Source of the DNA: Bacteriovoracaceae bacterium | GTDB taxonomy: Bacteria; Bdellovibrionota; Bacteriovoracia; Bacteriovoracales; Bacteriovoracaceae | NCBI GenBank assembly: GCA_947377285.1 | Contig: CANCFT010000024.1 | Location: forward strand, 1 to 53,180 | Direction of reading: 5' to 3' | DNA: 53,180 nt | Shown: one piece after another, positions 8,848 to 17,166 of the stretch | Layout of the letters: each line of letters opens with the position of its first letter | Numbering within the stretch: position 1 is the stretch's first letter | Translations under genes and position numbers: made by a program | The notes under the pieces: model-generated | Told to the model about the DNA's origin: nothing | Database searches by the model: none | The model's input: the letters and a program-made list of their open reading frames with translations, nothing else

Positions 8848-9531
8848 ATGAAACGAGAAACGGCCCAGCGACATTCATTAAAAATTATTGCCATTTTTTT
8901 TGCCGTTTCACTTTGGTTTTACGTCTTAAATAGTGAACCCATTCAAATTGAACGAAAGCTCCCGATTAATTATATATTGCCTAAAGGGTTTGTGATTGCG
9001 AGCCTTAGTGAAAAAGAAGTTTCTCTAAAAATTAAAGGTTCAAAAGCCTTCATTCAGAATATTTTTTCAAACAAAGAAAAAATAAATATAGATTTGAATC
9101 CATACTTCGTGTCTTCAGGTAAATCATTTAAAGTCAAATTTTATGCAAGTGATGTAACTGTTCCTTTTGGTGTTGAAATTTTAGATATTTCTCCCAAAGA
9201 GACCTTGATTCAACTCGACCGTAACGCCATGTTGGAAATGCCAATAAAAGTTCTCTACATAGGGGATGCCCCTAGAGATAGGAAAATAAAATTAGTGGCA
9301 ATTGAACCTCAAAATTTGAAAATTTCAGGCCCCATTGAGATTTTAAAATCGGTTTCCAGACTAGAGACTGCTCCTGTAAATTTAGCCTTGTTTAATAAAG
9401 ACGATGGCAGTACAACTGTGTCATTAAGTGATCTTGACCCGAGGCTTAAATTTGAAGAAACCCCAAAGGTCAAATTGAAATATAAAACGCAGTTGTTAAA
9501 TGTATTACCTAAAATACAAATAAAAAAATAA
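8848..9531 (+). CDS. cdaR: YbbR-domain protein CdaR, regulator of CdaA
   Basis: A 227-residue protein with one N-terminal membrane anchor (about 11-29, followed by SLWFYVL) and then extracytoplasmic YbbR-type beta repeats. YbbR proteins encoded next to CdaA bind the cyclase and adjust its activity. The start codon is three bases after the cdaA stop, so translation is probably coupled. There appear to be two to three YbbR repeats, fewer than in the longer Bacillus protein. Assignment rests on the anchor, the pattern of repeats and the position between cdaA and glmM. Confidence 0.88.
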   Translation: MKRETAQRHSLKIIAIFFAVSLWFYVLNSEPIQIERKLPINYILPKGFVIASLSEKEVSLKIKGSKAFIQNIFSNKEKINIDLNPYFVSSGKSFKVKFYASDVTVPFGVEILDISPKETLIQLDRNAMLEMPIKVLYIGDAPRDRKIKLVAIEPQNLKISGPIEILKSVSRLETAPVNLALFNKDDGSTTVSLSDLDPRLKFEETPKVKLKYKTQLLNVLPKIQIKK

Positions 9532-9556
9532 AATAATAAAGTTCAAGGATTCTTAT

Positions 9557-10921
9557 ATGTCAGGAAGAAAATTATTTGGAACAGACGGTATTCGCGGGAA
9601 AGCCAATGTCTATCCGATGACGGCCGAAATTGCGACCGCCCTTGGAAGAGCAGTGACGCATTTTTTTCAATCAACTAATCCTACAAACACCAAACCTTTA
9701 ATTATTGTCGGTAAAGACACAAGATTAAGTTGCTATATGTTTGAGATGGCCTTTGCTTCGGGAGTCTGCTCTCAAGGTGGAGAAGTCATTTTAACAGGCC
9801 CACTTCCTACACCGGGAATTGCTTTTGTTACGCATTCCATGCGTGCTGATGCAGGTGTAATGATTTCAGCCTCACACAATCATTTTCAAGATAATGGAAT
9901 TAAGATTTTTGATGGTAAAGGTTTTAAACTTCCCGATTCCGTTGAATTAGAGCTTGAGCACTTAGTTCTCAACCCAGATTCAATGCCGATTAAAACTGGA
10001 TCTCAGTTAGGAAATGCAGAACGACTCAAAGAAGTATATGGACGTTATATTGTTCATGTAAAATCGGCATTGGCCTATGATTATGATTTAGATGGAATGA
10101 GAATAGTCCTCGATTGTGCGAATGGGGCCGGATACAAAGTAACACCAATGATGTTTCATGAATTAGGGGCCGAAGTTTTTCCATTAGGGATTACCCCTAA
10201 TGGCGAAAATATTAACAAAAATTGCGGCTCACTTCACCCGGAATTAGCCCGGGCCGAAGTACTTAAATACCGTGCAGATATTGGAGTTTGTATCGATGGT
10301 GATGGAGATAGAGTTACCGTCATTGATGAAGAAGGAACAATTGTAGATGGAGATAAGTTGATTGGACTTTTCGCCAAGCTTTTACTGGCCCGTGGTGAAC
10401 TCAAAAAAGGTGACACTATAGTTGGAACAGTGATGTCGAATTTAGGACTAGAACTTTATATTAAATCGTTAGGATTAAATTTTGTCAGAACAAAAGTCGG
10501 TGATAGATATATCATTGAATATATGCGCTCTAATGGTTGTATTTTAGGTGGAGAGCCTTCAGGCCATATCATTTTTATCAAGCACTCAACGACTGGTGAT
10601 GGAGCTCTTGGGGCGCTAAAAGTCATAGAGGCGATGAAATTTTTTAAACAGCCATTAAAGAATTTAGTCGAAGAAATTGAACTTTTTCCTCAAATTATTA
10701 AAAATGTAATTGTTAAAATAAAACCAGAAATTGAATCAGTTACAAGCATACAGGAAGCCATTAAAAAAGCGGAAGCTAAACTCCTTGGCAAAGGTAGAGT
10801 TTTACTTCGCTACTCTGGCACAGAACCATTGTTGCGAGTAATGGTTGAAGGAAATATTGCTGAAACAGTTGAAGAAGAATGTCAGCGATTAATTGAAGTT
10901 GTTACTAAAGAAATTGGTTAA
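9557..10921 (+). CDS. glmM: Phosphoglucosamine mutase GlmM
   Basis: Interconverts glucosamine-6-phosphate and glucosamine-1-phosphate on the way to UDP-GlcNAc, the precursor of peptidoglycan and lipopolysaccharide. The N-terminal GTDGIRG motif, the phosphoserine loop MISASHNHFQDNGIK, the magnesium loop DGDGDRV, the sugar-specificity loop GGEPSGHI and the phosphate-binding RYSGTEPLLRV are all present in the right order. At 454 residues it is full length. AAGGA precedes the ATG. In other bacteria GlmM is a partner and inhibitor of CdaA, which matches the gene order here. Confidence 0.97.
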   Translation: MSGRKLFGTDGIRGKANVYPMTAEIATALGRAVTHFFQSTNPTNTKPLIIVGKDTRLSCYMFEMAFASGVCSQGGEVILTGPLPTPGIAFVTHSMRADAGVMISASHNHFQDNGIKIFDGKGFKLPDSVELELEHLVLNPDSMPIKTGSQLGNAERLKEVYGRYIVHVKSALAYDYDLDGMRIVLDCANGAGYKVTPMMFHELGAEVFPLGITPNGENINKNCGSLHPELARAEVLKYRADIGVCIDGDGDRVTVIDEEGTIVDGDKLIGLFAKLLLARGELKKGDTIVGTVMSNLGLELYIKSLGLNFVRTKVGDRYIIEYMRSNGCILGGEPSGHIIFIKHSTTGDGALGALKVIEAMKFFKQPLKNLVEEIELFPQIIKNVIVKIKPEIESVTSIQEAIKKAEAKLLGKGRVLLRYSGTEPLLRVMVEGNIAETVEEECQRLIEVVTKEIG

Positions 10922-10943
10922 TTATAAAAGTTTAGGAGCATCT

Positions 10944-11708
10944 ATGAGTTCTGTCATTCCACGTTTGGGAGTAAATATTGACCATGTGGCCACGCTTCGC
11001 CAAGCTCGCGGTGAAGAGTATCCAAGTATTGTAGATGCTGCTCAAGTCTCTCTTTTAAATGGAGCTGATCAGATTACGATTCATTTAAGAGAAGACCGCC
11101 GACATATCCAAGATTACGATGTTGAAGCTGTGAGACTTGTCACTAAACGTTTTGGAAAACCACTTAATTTAGAAATGGGAGTCAACCCTGAAATTGTAGA
11201 AATTGCCATTGCATCTACTCCTGAATGGATTTGTATTGTGCCCGAAAAACGTCAAGAAAAAACAACGGAAGGAGGTTTAGACCTTCTGGATGAAACGAAT
11301 TATCAAAAAGTAAGAGATGCAGTAGATAAAATTAAATCTTCTCTTAAAGATATTAAAATTTCACTTTTTCTTGAAGCAAAATTAGAAACATTAGTTAAAG
11401 CTTCTGAACTCAATATCGATGCTGTCGAAATACACACAGGCGAATTTGCTAAAGTTTTTTCAAACGGCGATGATATTTCAAAATTTATAGAACAATATAA
11501 AAATGCGAAAGAATTTCTTCAAACAAAAAAGATTGCCTGTCATGCAGGCCATGGTTTAACTGATGAAAGTGTTATTCCTCTTTTAGAAAGTAAAATATTT
11601 GAAGAATACAATATAGGACATTGGATTATTTGCCACTCATTGTTTAATGGTTTGTCTCATACAATTAAAAATTTAAAAGCAACTTTTGAGGCCCATCCTC
11701 TTAAGTAA
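10944..11708 (+). CDS. pdxJ: Pyridoxine 5'-phosphate synthase PdxJ
   Basis: Condenses 1-deoxyxylulose-5-phosphate with 3-amino-2-oxopropyl phosphate in the DXP-dependent vitamin B6 pathway. The N-terminal LGVNIDHVATLRQAR motif, the ITIHLREDRRHI segment, the catalytic glutamate in LNLEMG and CHAGHGL near the C-terminus identify the family. The start chosen is the ATG at 10944, preceded by AGGAG, which removes 17 codons of an in-frame extension overlapping glmM and gives the usual 254 residues. It lies 22 bases after glmM and 13 before tsaE. Confidence 0.96.
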   Translation: MSSVIPRLGVNIDHVATLRQARGEEYPSIVDAAQVSLLNGADQITIHLREDRRHIQDYDVEAVRLVTKRFGKPLNLEMGVNPEIVEIAIASTPEWICIVPEKRQEKTTEGGLDLLDETNYQKVRDAVDKIKSSLKDIKISLFLEAKLETLVKASELNIDAVEIHTGEFAKVFSNGDDISKFIEQYKNAKEFLQTKKIACHAGHGLTDESVIPLLESKIFEEYNIGHWIICHSLFNGLSHTIKNLKATFEAHPLK

Positions 11709-11721
11709 TAAAAGGCATTTC

Positions 11722-12147
11722 ATGAATTTAATCCGCACTTGGAAAAAAGTTTTAGAATCTGATTTGGCCAATGTCGTGACTGAGCTCAAAGAAGTTATAC
11801 AACCACCCTGTGTAATCATTCTTGATGGGGTTGTAGGCGCTGGTAAAACGACTTTTACGAGGCATTTTACCGAGCAAGCCTCTGCTCCAAGCCCTACATA
11901 TTCACTTATCAATGAAATAGACAATATTGTTCACGCTGATTTATATCGAATAGAAAAAAAAGAAGAACTCATTCACTTAGAAATACCCATGTATCTTGAA
12001 GAAAAAGATTATTTTTTAATCGAGTGGGGAATGCCTTACTTAATCGAACTTCAAAGAATCGTCGGCGATGAATTTAAGTTTTATCATTTAAAAATTGAAA
12101 TCAATGAACAGAAAAGTCGGCATTTTTTCTTAAGTAAAATCTCTTAA
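11722..12147 (+). CDS. tsaE: tRNA threonylcarbamoyladenosine biosynthesis ATPase TsaE
   Basis: ATPase partner of TsaB/TsaD in making t6A37 of ANN-decoding tRNAs. Walker A is GVVGAGKTTFTR, followed by the family signatures SPTYSLINE, HADLYRIE and FLIEWG. The start used is ATG 11722 with AAAGG before it; an upstream in-frame start would overlap pdxJ. At 141 residues it is typical. It is the last gene of the operon beginning at 6025; no clear intrinsic terminator follows. Confidence 0.93.
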   Translation: MNLIRTWKKVLESDLANVVTELKEVIQPPCVIILDGVVGAGKTTFTRHFTEQASAPSPTYSLINEIDNIVHADLYRIEKKEELIHLEIPMYLEEKDYFLIEWGMPYLIELQRIVGDEFKFYHLKIEINEQKSRHFFLSKIS

Positions 12148-12524
12148 AAATTAAGTTCCTATTCCTGATCAAATTAGGCAAAAATTACCGATCAAAACAC
12201 TTTTGTATATTTATTTTTGATCAATAAATCAGCTTTGATCAAGTGACCTAATTCATCGGTTTTATTGAGGAATTAGGTGATTTTGACCCTCAATATTATC
12301 TTAATTTCAACACCTTACATCGAAAAGATAGTATTTTGTTGATTGACTTCGAATATGATTAATTGTCATACTATTCTTGGTAGAAACGATTCTGAAGGAA
12401 TTTAGAATTTGTTTAAAGAGAGAAAGCAAGGATTAGCTTTTCTCAAAGTAGACGACACACATTTTCTAAAGAATTTTATCTAGACAAGCTACCCAGCAAT
12501 TGGATTTTTTATGGAGGAAGACCA
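12148..12524. promoter_or_regulatory. 377-base regulatory region upstream of the Rrf2 gene
   Basis: No gene is seen here. Four (T/C)GATCAA motifs stand at 12166, 12190, 12218 and 12236. A perfect 9-base inverted repeat, ACCTAATTC (12246-12254) and GAATTAGGT (12270-12278), follows them. A candidate promoter is TTGACT (12343-12348) with CATACT (12367-12372), spacer 18, which would leave a leader of about 145 bases. The leader holds a hairpin, GAGAAAGC (12420-12427) against GCTTTTCTC (12436-12444), and ends with GGAGGA before the ATG. The repeats look like regulator binding sites upstream of the promoter. Confidence 0.5.
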
Positions 12525-13043
12525 ATGAGACTTACATCTAAAGGACGTTACGCAGTTAGAGCAATGTTAGACCTTACGAGCCACTCAAATGGTTCACCAG
12601 TAAGACTACAAGAAATCTCAACAAGACAAAACATCAGTTTGCATTACCTTGAACAACTTTTCAGAAAGCTAAGAAATGGCCAAGCTGTAAAGTCGGTTCG
12701 TGGACCAGGTGGTGGATATGTTCTTGCGAGAAACATGGACCAAATCACTATTAAAGACGTGCTAGACTGTGTTGGTGAGAACATCAACCCAGCTCGCGAC
12801 ATCGAAGGATCTGAAGCAGAAGCTGCGAATTCACTTGAATTCCATCTTTCAAAAAACTACTTCATGAATCTTGGTATTATAATGAAAGAGTACTTAGCAA
12901 CTACATCTCTTGGTGATCTAATGAGAAAGTCAAAAGAAACTGAAATATCTGCTGGAATTGGTCAAAACAATTCAGAAGTTCAATCTCAAGCTGGGATTAC
13001 AACTTCTGCAATTAGAAATCCAATCGGAGAGATCAATCAGTAA
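12525..13043 (+). CDS. Rrf2-family transcriptional regulator lacking the IscR cysteines
   Basis: A 172-residue regulator. The N-terminal winged helix (MRLTSKGRYAVRAM, then SLHYLEQLFRKLR, then VRGPGGGYVLAR) is textbook Rrf2/IscR. IscR binds a [2Fe-2S] cluster through three cysteines and a histidine after the recognition region. Here the corresponding stretch (about 85-110) has only one cysteine (VLDCVGE) and is otherwise acidic, so cluster binding of the IscR kind is unlikely. Residues about 125-172 are a poorly conserved Gln/Ser-rich tail. A strong GGAGGA precedes the ATG. Its last 28 codons overlap the open frame of a cysteine desulfurase, the usual partner of IscR-type regulators. Confidence 0.9.
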   Translation: MRLTSKGRYAVRAMLDLTSHSNGSPVRLQEISTRQNISLHYLEQLFRKLRNGQAVKSVRGPGGGYVLARNMDQITIKDVLDCVGENINPARDIEGSEAEAANSLEFHLSKNYFMNLGIIMKEYLATTSLGDLMRKSKETEISAGIGQNNSEVQSQAGITTSAIRNPIGEINQ

Positions 13044-14202
13044 TCGTTACTATTTTGATTATAATGCAACATCCCCGCTCTCTGATAAAGTCGTAGACTT
13101 TATCAAGAACGGGGATTTTTTATTTGGAAATCCAGCTTCACTTCATCAAACTGGCAAGCGTGCTAGGAAGCATATCAATGACACATCTGAATTTTTATTC
13201 AAAACTTTTTCTTTAAATCAAAATGACTTCAATCTTATTTATCATTCAGGAGCTACTGAAGGGATCAATGCTTTTTTTAAAGGTGTGGCCCTAAAACATT
13301 TTAATGAAAAAATTGCTTCAAGCTTTTTCTTTTCTAGTGTTGATCATGCCTGTGTTGTCGAATTAAAAGAGATGATTGAATCGTTAGGTCATTATGTTTA
13401 TTTTTTCGATGTTAACCGAGATGGGCTTTTTGATAGTAATGAATTAATAAAAAAAATACTTTCAGAAAAATCTTTAGGACGAAGTTCGTTCCTAAATTTT
13501 ACTTATATTAATAATGAAAGCGGCGTTGTCTGGCCGTTAGAGATTGCTAGTAAAATTAAAACGGCCACCAATGCTTTTATACATGTCGACGCTGTACAGC
13601 TGGTTGGGAAAATTGCCAACTGGAATATGTTATTAACAGAACTCGATGCTTATACTTTTTCAGGCCATAAATTTGGTTCTCTAAAAGGAGTTGGTTTTTC
13701 TTTTATGAGAAAAGATTTTCATTATTCTCCGCTATTAGTTGGTGGAAGCCAGCAAAATGGACTCCGCGCAGGAACAGAAAATGCGTTAGGAATTTATTCT
13801 CTTAAGCTTGCACTTGAAAATATTGTTCAAAATTTTAATGCCGTTGAGTTGAAATCTTCAAAAGATCTGCTCGAAGAAAAGTTAATTAAATTTATTGGAA
13901 ATAAAGGTGAAGTCGTTGCAATCAATTCGCCAACTCGAAATCTTAATACTATTTTTCTCGTATTATACGGTCTTAAGGCCGAAGTTTTAAGTACAAAATT
14001 TGATCTCTTGGGAGTAGATCTCTCTACAGGTTCTGCCTGCTCAAGTGGAATTATCAAGGAAAATCGTATTCTCATGAAAATGGGATATAGTTTTGATGAT
14101 TCACGTTCTTCGCTTCGTTTTTCATTTTCACCTCTGATGAATAATAACGAAGCTCAAGAATATTTCGATAAAATAAAAAATTCATTTATAGGATTAATTT
14201 AA
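12958..14202 (+). CDS. Cysteine desulfurase (NifS/IscS family), start codon unclear
   Basis: A PLP enzyme that moves sulfur from cysteine to an active-site persulfide for Fe-S clusters or thio-tRNA. The conserved protein begins at about NRYYFDYNATSPL (13042). The PLP lysine is in FSGHKFG, cofactor-binding residues are in HVDAVQ, and the catalytic cysteine is in STGSACSSG. The frame is +1 relative to the Rrf2 gene and remains open back to TTG 12958, but this upstream part is only the shadow of the Rrf2 tail. No ATG or GTG lies near the conserved start. The options are TTG 12958, CTG codons, ATC 13036 behind GGAGAG (13026-13031), or a +1 shift at the Rrf2 stop (13041-13043). A terminator-like hairpin lies at 13071-13121. 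Confidence 0.85.
   Translation: MVKTIQKFNLKLGLQLLQLEIQSERSISNRYYFDYNATSPLSDKVVDFIKNGDFLFGNPASLHQTGKRARKHINDTSEFLFKTFSLNQNDFNLIYHSGATEGINAFFKGVALKHFNEKIASSFFFSSVDHACVVELKEMIESLGHYVYFFDVNRDGLFDSNELIKKILSEKSLGRSSFLNFTYINNESGVVWPLEIASKIKTATNAFIHVDAVQLVGKIANWNMLLTELDAYTFSGHKFGSLKGVGFSFMRKDFHYSPLLVGGSQQNGLRAGTENALGIYSLKLALENIVQNFNAVELKSSKDLLEEKLIKFIGNKGEVVAINSPTRNLNTIFLVLYGLKAEVLSTKFDLLGVDLSTGSACSSGIIKENRILMKMGYSFDDSRSSLRFSFSPLMNNNEAQEYFDKIKNSFIGLI
13071..13121 (+). terminator. Terminator-like hairpin inside the start of the cysteine desulfurase gene
   Basis: ATCCCCG (13071-13077) pairs with CGGGGAT (13110-13116), and within it GATAAAGTC (13084-13092) pairs with GACTTTATC (13096-13104) around a three-base loop. 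A run of Ts follows the outer arm. The structure has the form of an intrinsic terminator but lies in coding sequence about 30 bases after the Rrf2 stop, so it may be an attenuator or recoding element, or may be fortuitous. Confidence 0.45.
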
Positions 14203-14235
14203 TAAATATTCATTTTAATCAACCAAGGAAATTTT

Positions 14236-14685
14236 ATGAAATGTATGAGTTTATGTCTGGGTTTGCTAATAAGTTTCTCTGCTGCTGCAGCAGCGGGGAC
14301 TTGCCCAAATTTATCGGGTAGTTTCTATAACGAAGAGACTGAAACTAATTACTCAATCGAGCAACAGGGTTGTGATCTTATCCGATATATTTACGATGAA
14401 GGCGCCATTGAAGTTCTTGCTGATGGCAAAGAAGCGCTTATTAGCTCATATGAAATAGTAGTCGAAGAAGGAAAAGTTTTGGCCACAGTTAAAATTTTTG
14501 AAACAAATGAATTTAATGGAAATAATTTAATAACGAATGAAAGATCTGTTGTCGTTTATGCAAGCGGTGACGTCGAACAGGATGCAGTCTCAAGTGTAAG
14601 TTATTTAGATCAAAACTTAGACTTAGTGACAGCATCACATGGATCAAATGGTGATGAAACAACGATCGATAAAAGAGTTAAATAA
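14236..14685 (+). CDS. Small exported protein of unknown function
   Basis: I do not recognise this 149-residue protein. It has a signal peptide (about 1-20, Leu-rich core followed by SAAAAAG) and a mature part with two cysteines (GTCPN and QQGCDL) that could form a disulfide. The mature chain is acidic and reads like alternating short beta strands, so a small periplasmic beta-sandwich or lipocalin-like fold is possible. AAGGAAA precedes the ATG. It lies 33 bases after the cysteine desulfurase gene and ends at a strong bidirectional terminator. Confidence 0.75.
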   Translation: MKCMSLCLGLLISFSAAAAAGTCPNLSGSFYNEETETNYSIEQQGCDLIRYIYDEGAIEVLADGKEALISSYEIVVEEGKVLATVKIFETNEFNGNNLITNERSVVVYASGDVEQDAVSSVSYLDQNLDLVTASHGSNGDETTIDKRVK

Positions 14686-14688
14686 ATC

Positions 14689-14720
14689 AAAAAAAAGGGT
14701 GCTTTAAGCACCCTTTTTTT
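14689..14720. terminator. Bidirectional intrinsic terminator
   Basis: An A-run, then GGGTGC-TTTAA-GCACCC and a T-run: a symmetric hairpin between two convergent genes that can end transcription from both sides. Confidence 0.88.
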
Positions 14721-14733
14721 ATTGTATAAAAAC

Positions 14734-15450
14734 TTATCTGCGGCGATCGCCACTTAATCGAAGGATCATCATAAATAAATTAATGAAGTCTAAATACAGT
14801 GTAAGCGCACCTAAAATTGTTGCGCGACCTTTGTCTTGTTCGTTCATTGCTTGGCGTCCCATCACTTTTATTTTTTGAGTGTCATAAGCAGTAAGGCCCG
14901 CAAATATAAGAAGACCAACTAAACTATAGACTAATCCTGCGGCCCCACCCATCATTGATGGAAAGAATATTGAAAGAATAGAAAAACCAATCATTCCAAA
15001 AAGACCCATCATGCAAAATGAACCAACTGGACCTAAGTCTTTTTTAGTAAGGTAACCAAAGGCCGTTAATCCACCAAAGCCCATCGCTGTGGTGAAAAAA
15101 GCAGATTGAATACTGGCTGCAGTATAGATAGCAAAGATTACTGAAAAGGTAACACCTGTAAGAGCAGAATAAAGAAGGAATAAAGCACTAGCAGTTACAA
15201 CACTCATGCGATTTATTAAACCTGAAATTGACATTACAAGGCCCACTTGAGCGATTATAACAACCCAAAATAGCGCGCGATTGGCCATGATCATTTGGAT
15301 TAAACCTTCATTGTTTCCAATGACTGATGCAATTAAACCAGTGAGTAAAACACCAATAGACATCCACTGATAGACTCTCGTCATAAAAGCTGAACTTTCT
15401 CTAGCGACTACGTCGCCATCTGTAAAAAATTGGCCACTTTGATTTGCCAT
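14734..15450 (-). CDS. BAX inhibitor-1 (YccA/YbhL) family membrane protein
   Basis: A 238-residue polytopic inner-membrane protein with about seven transmembrane segments and a soluble N-terminus (ANQSGQFFTDGDVVARESSAFM). The family includes YccA, a modulator of FtsH proteolysis, and YetJ-type pH-sensitive calcium channels. The C-terminal segment AYDTQKIK...LTLYLDFINLFMMILRL is the characteristic end of bacterial members. The start used is ATG 15450, seven codons inside a possible TTG start, because AAGAGGTG lies just upstream of it. Confidence 0.9.
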   Translation of the reverse strand: MANQSGQFFTDGDVVARESSAFMTRVYQWMSIGVLLTGLIASVIGNNEGLIQMIMANRALFWVVIIAQVGLVMSISGLINRMSVVTASALFLLYSALTGVTFSVIFAIYTAASIQSAFFTTAMGFGGLTAFGYLTKKDLGPVGSFCMMGLFGMIGFSILSIFFPSMMGGAAGLVYSLVGLLIFAGLTAYDTQKIKVMGRQAMNEQDKGRATILGALTLYLDFINLFMMILRLSGDRRR

Positions 15451-15489
15451 ATAAAAACACCTCTTGTTCAAATAAGCTTGAATAAGGTG

Positions 15490-15495
15490 ATTATA
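15490..15495 (-). promoter_or_regulatory. Putative -10 element for the BAX-inhibitor-1 family gene
   Basis: The minus strand has a perfect TATAAT here, 40 bases upstream of the start. A clear -35 is not seen (TTATTT at the right distance). Confidence 0.4.
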
Positions 15496-15556
15496 CTCCT
15501 AAAATTTTTGGAAAATAAGCTTTTTTAGTAGGAAAAAACTAAATTGATTCGATTAG

Positions 15557-17164
15557 CTATTTTTTACGCACCAGCTTTTTAACAATTTTATCGATGGTAT
15601 TTTTAGACTCATCGATTTGTAAAAAATAAGTTGCAGCAAAGTAAGTAGCGCCGAAAAAAGAAAAAATAATCACTGCACTGTACAGGGGTCTAAGATGAAT
15701 CAAAGATTTGACGGCCAAACCTACTAATGATGCACTTATGGCCGAAAGCCATAAAAGAGCTTGGTACTTTATAGTTAAACCTGTGAGGCCGACTTGCTTA
15801 TTGAGAGCACGTCTTAAAAGATAAAATTCAACCCAACCAGAAAGGCCGGCCGAAGCCGTGAGTCCAGCAGTTCCATAACTTGCCTGCAAACCTAGAAGTT
15901 TTGGAATTGGAAAAGCAAAAAGGTATCCTAAAGTAGTTGTTAAAAAGACTCTAATAAATGCAAATTTCAGAGGAGTTTTTGTGTCTTTTAATGAATAAAA
16001 AGTTGAAGAATACAATCTCCCAAGAGTTGAGGCCAATAGTCCAACTGTTGATCCAATGAGAACAATCCAGACATAATTAACATCTTCTAATTTAAACTTA
16101 CCCGATTGCAGTATTGCTGAAATTAAAATATTTCCTAAGAATAGGAAGGCACAAACTGAGGGAATAATAAAAAAAGCAATTTTTTTAAGGCCAGCTTCTA
16201 ATCGAATTTTTAAAAATTGGTTCACTTCATCGACTGATCCTTTTAAAGAAGACATGGCCGGAAGTTCAGAGGCTGAAATGCTCATTCCAAATAAAGAGAT
16301 AGGTAAAAGATAAAGTGTTTGAGCGTAGGCGAGTGTAGAAACGGCCCCCATTGGGAGTAAACTTGCGAGCATACTATCAATATAAGCTGAAAGTTGAATA
16401 ACACCTCTTGAAATAACGACTGGAAAAAAATTTCGAATAACAATACTAACATTGGCCAATTTAGTGTTTAAAGATGGTTTAAAGTGTCCAACCAACTTAA
16501 TCGCCGAAGGTAATTGAATAGCAAACTGTAGAAAACTACCAAGAACTAAACCCCAAGCAGTAAGTTCAGCTAAGTTATATTGAGTGCTTCTTGAGCCAAA
16601 AACAAAAAGTGTTCCAATAATAGAGACATTCCAAATGACTGGGGCCACATAAGAGAGAAAAAATTTGCGATGACTATTGAGAATTCCCAAGCACCAGGCA
16701 GACATAACAAGAAGGCCGGTTCCTGGAAAAATAATTTGGACAATTTTAATAGTCAGTAATCTTTTTTCACCAAGAAATCCAGGAGCAACGATATCTATTA
16801 AAAATGGAGTAAGTAAAATTCCAATAAGAACCAAGATTGAAATAACTGTAAAAAGTAAACTTCCAATGATAGAAGCAACTTTCGCGGCTTCAATATGATT
16901 TTCTCGGTCAAGATTTTCATTGTGAGATGTTGCAATTAGATTGGCATAGACCGGAATAAAGGAAGCAGAGAGAACTCCCTCGCCAAAAAGATTTTGTAAA
17001 AAGTTTGGTATTTTTAAAGCGGCATTGAAAGCGTCCCCAGCATCTGAGTTACCAAAATAATGAGCAAAGACACGCACTCTGATAAGGCCAGAAATTCGGC
17101 TTAAAAATATTCCCAAGGCCACAAAAATGGCGCCACTTTTTTCATTTTCTTTTTTTTGATTCAT
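15557..17164 (-). CDS. murJ: Lipid II flippase MurJ (MviN)
   Basis: Moves lipid-linked peptidoglycan precursor (lipid II) across the inner membrane. The 535-residue protein has about fourteen hydrophobic segments. The N-terminal signature SGLIRVRVFAHYFGNSDAGD with AFNAALKIPN and FGEGVLSASFIPVY is typical of MurJ, including the arginines of the central cavity. The start codon is two bases after the stop of the upstream methyltransferase-like gene, with only a weak ribosome-binding site, so translational coupling is likely. Length is standard. Confidence 0.94.
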   Translation of the reverse strand: MNQKKENEKSGAIFVALGIFLSRISGLIRVRVFAHYFGNSDAGDAFNAALKIPNFLQNLFGEGVLSASFIPVYANLIATSHNENLDRENHIEAAKVASIIGSLLFTVISILVLIGILLTPFLIDIVAPGFLGEKRLLTIKIVQIIFPGTGLLVMSAWCLGILNSHRKFFLSYVAPVIWNVSIIGTLFVFGSRSTQYNLAELTAWGLVLGSFLQFAIQLPSAIKLVGHFKPSLNTKLANVSIVIRNFFPVVISRGVIQLSAYIDSMLASLLPMGAVSTLAYAQTLYLLPISLFGMSISASELPAMSSLKGSVDEVNQFLKIRLEAGLKKIAFFIIPSVCAFLFLGNILISAILQSGKFKLEDVNYVWIVLIGSTVGLLASTLGRLYSSTFYSLKDTKTPLKFAFIRVFLTTTLGYLFAFPIPKLLGLQASYGTAGLTASAGLSGWVEFYLLRRALNKQVGLTGLTIKYQALLWLSAISASLVGLAVKSLIHLRPLYSAVIIFSFFGATYFAATYFLQIDESKNTIDKIVKKLVRKK

Positions 17165-17166
17165 GC

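Noticed and set aside
12219..12245. IscR-type operator in the Rrf2 upstream region.
   Set aside because: The GATCAA motifs do not fit the known type 1 or type 2 IscR sites, so I described them only as repeats.
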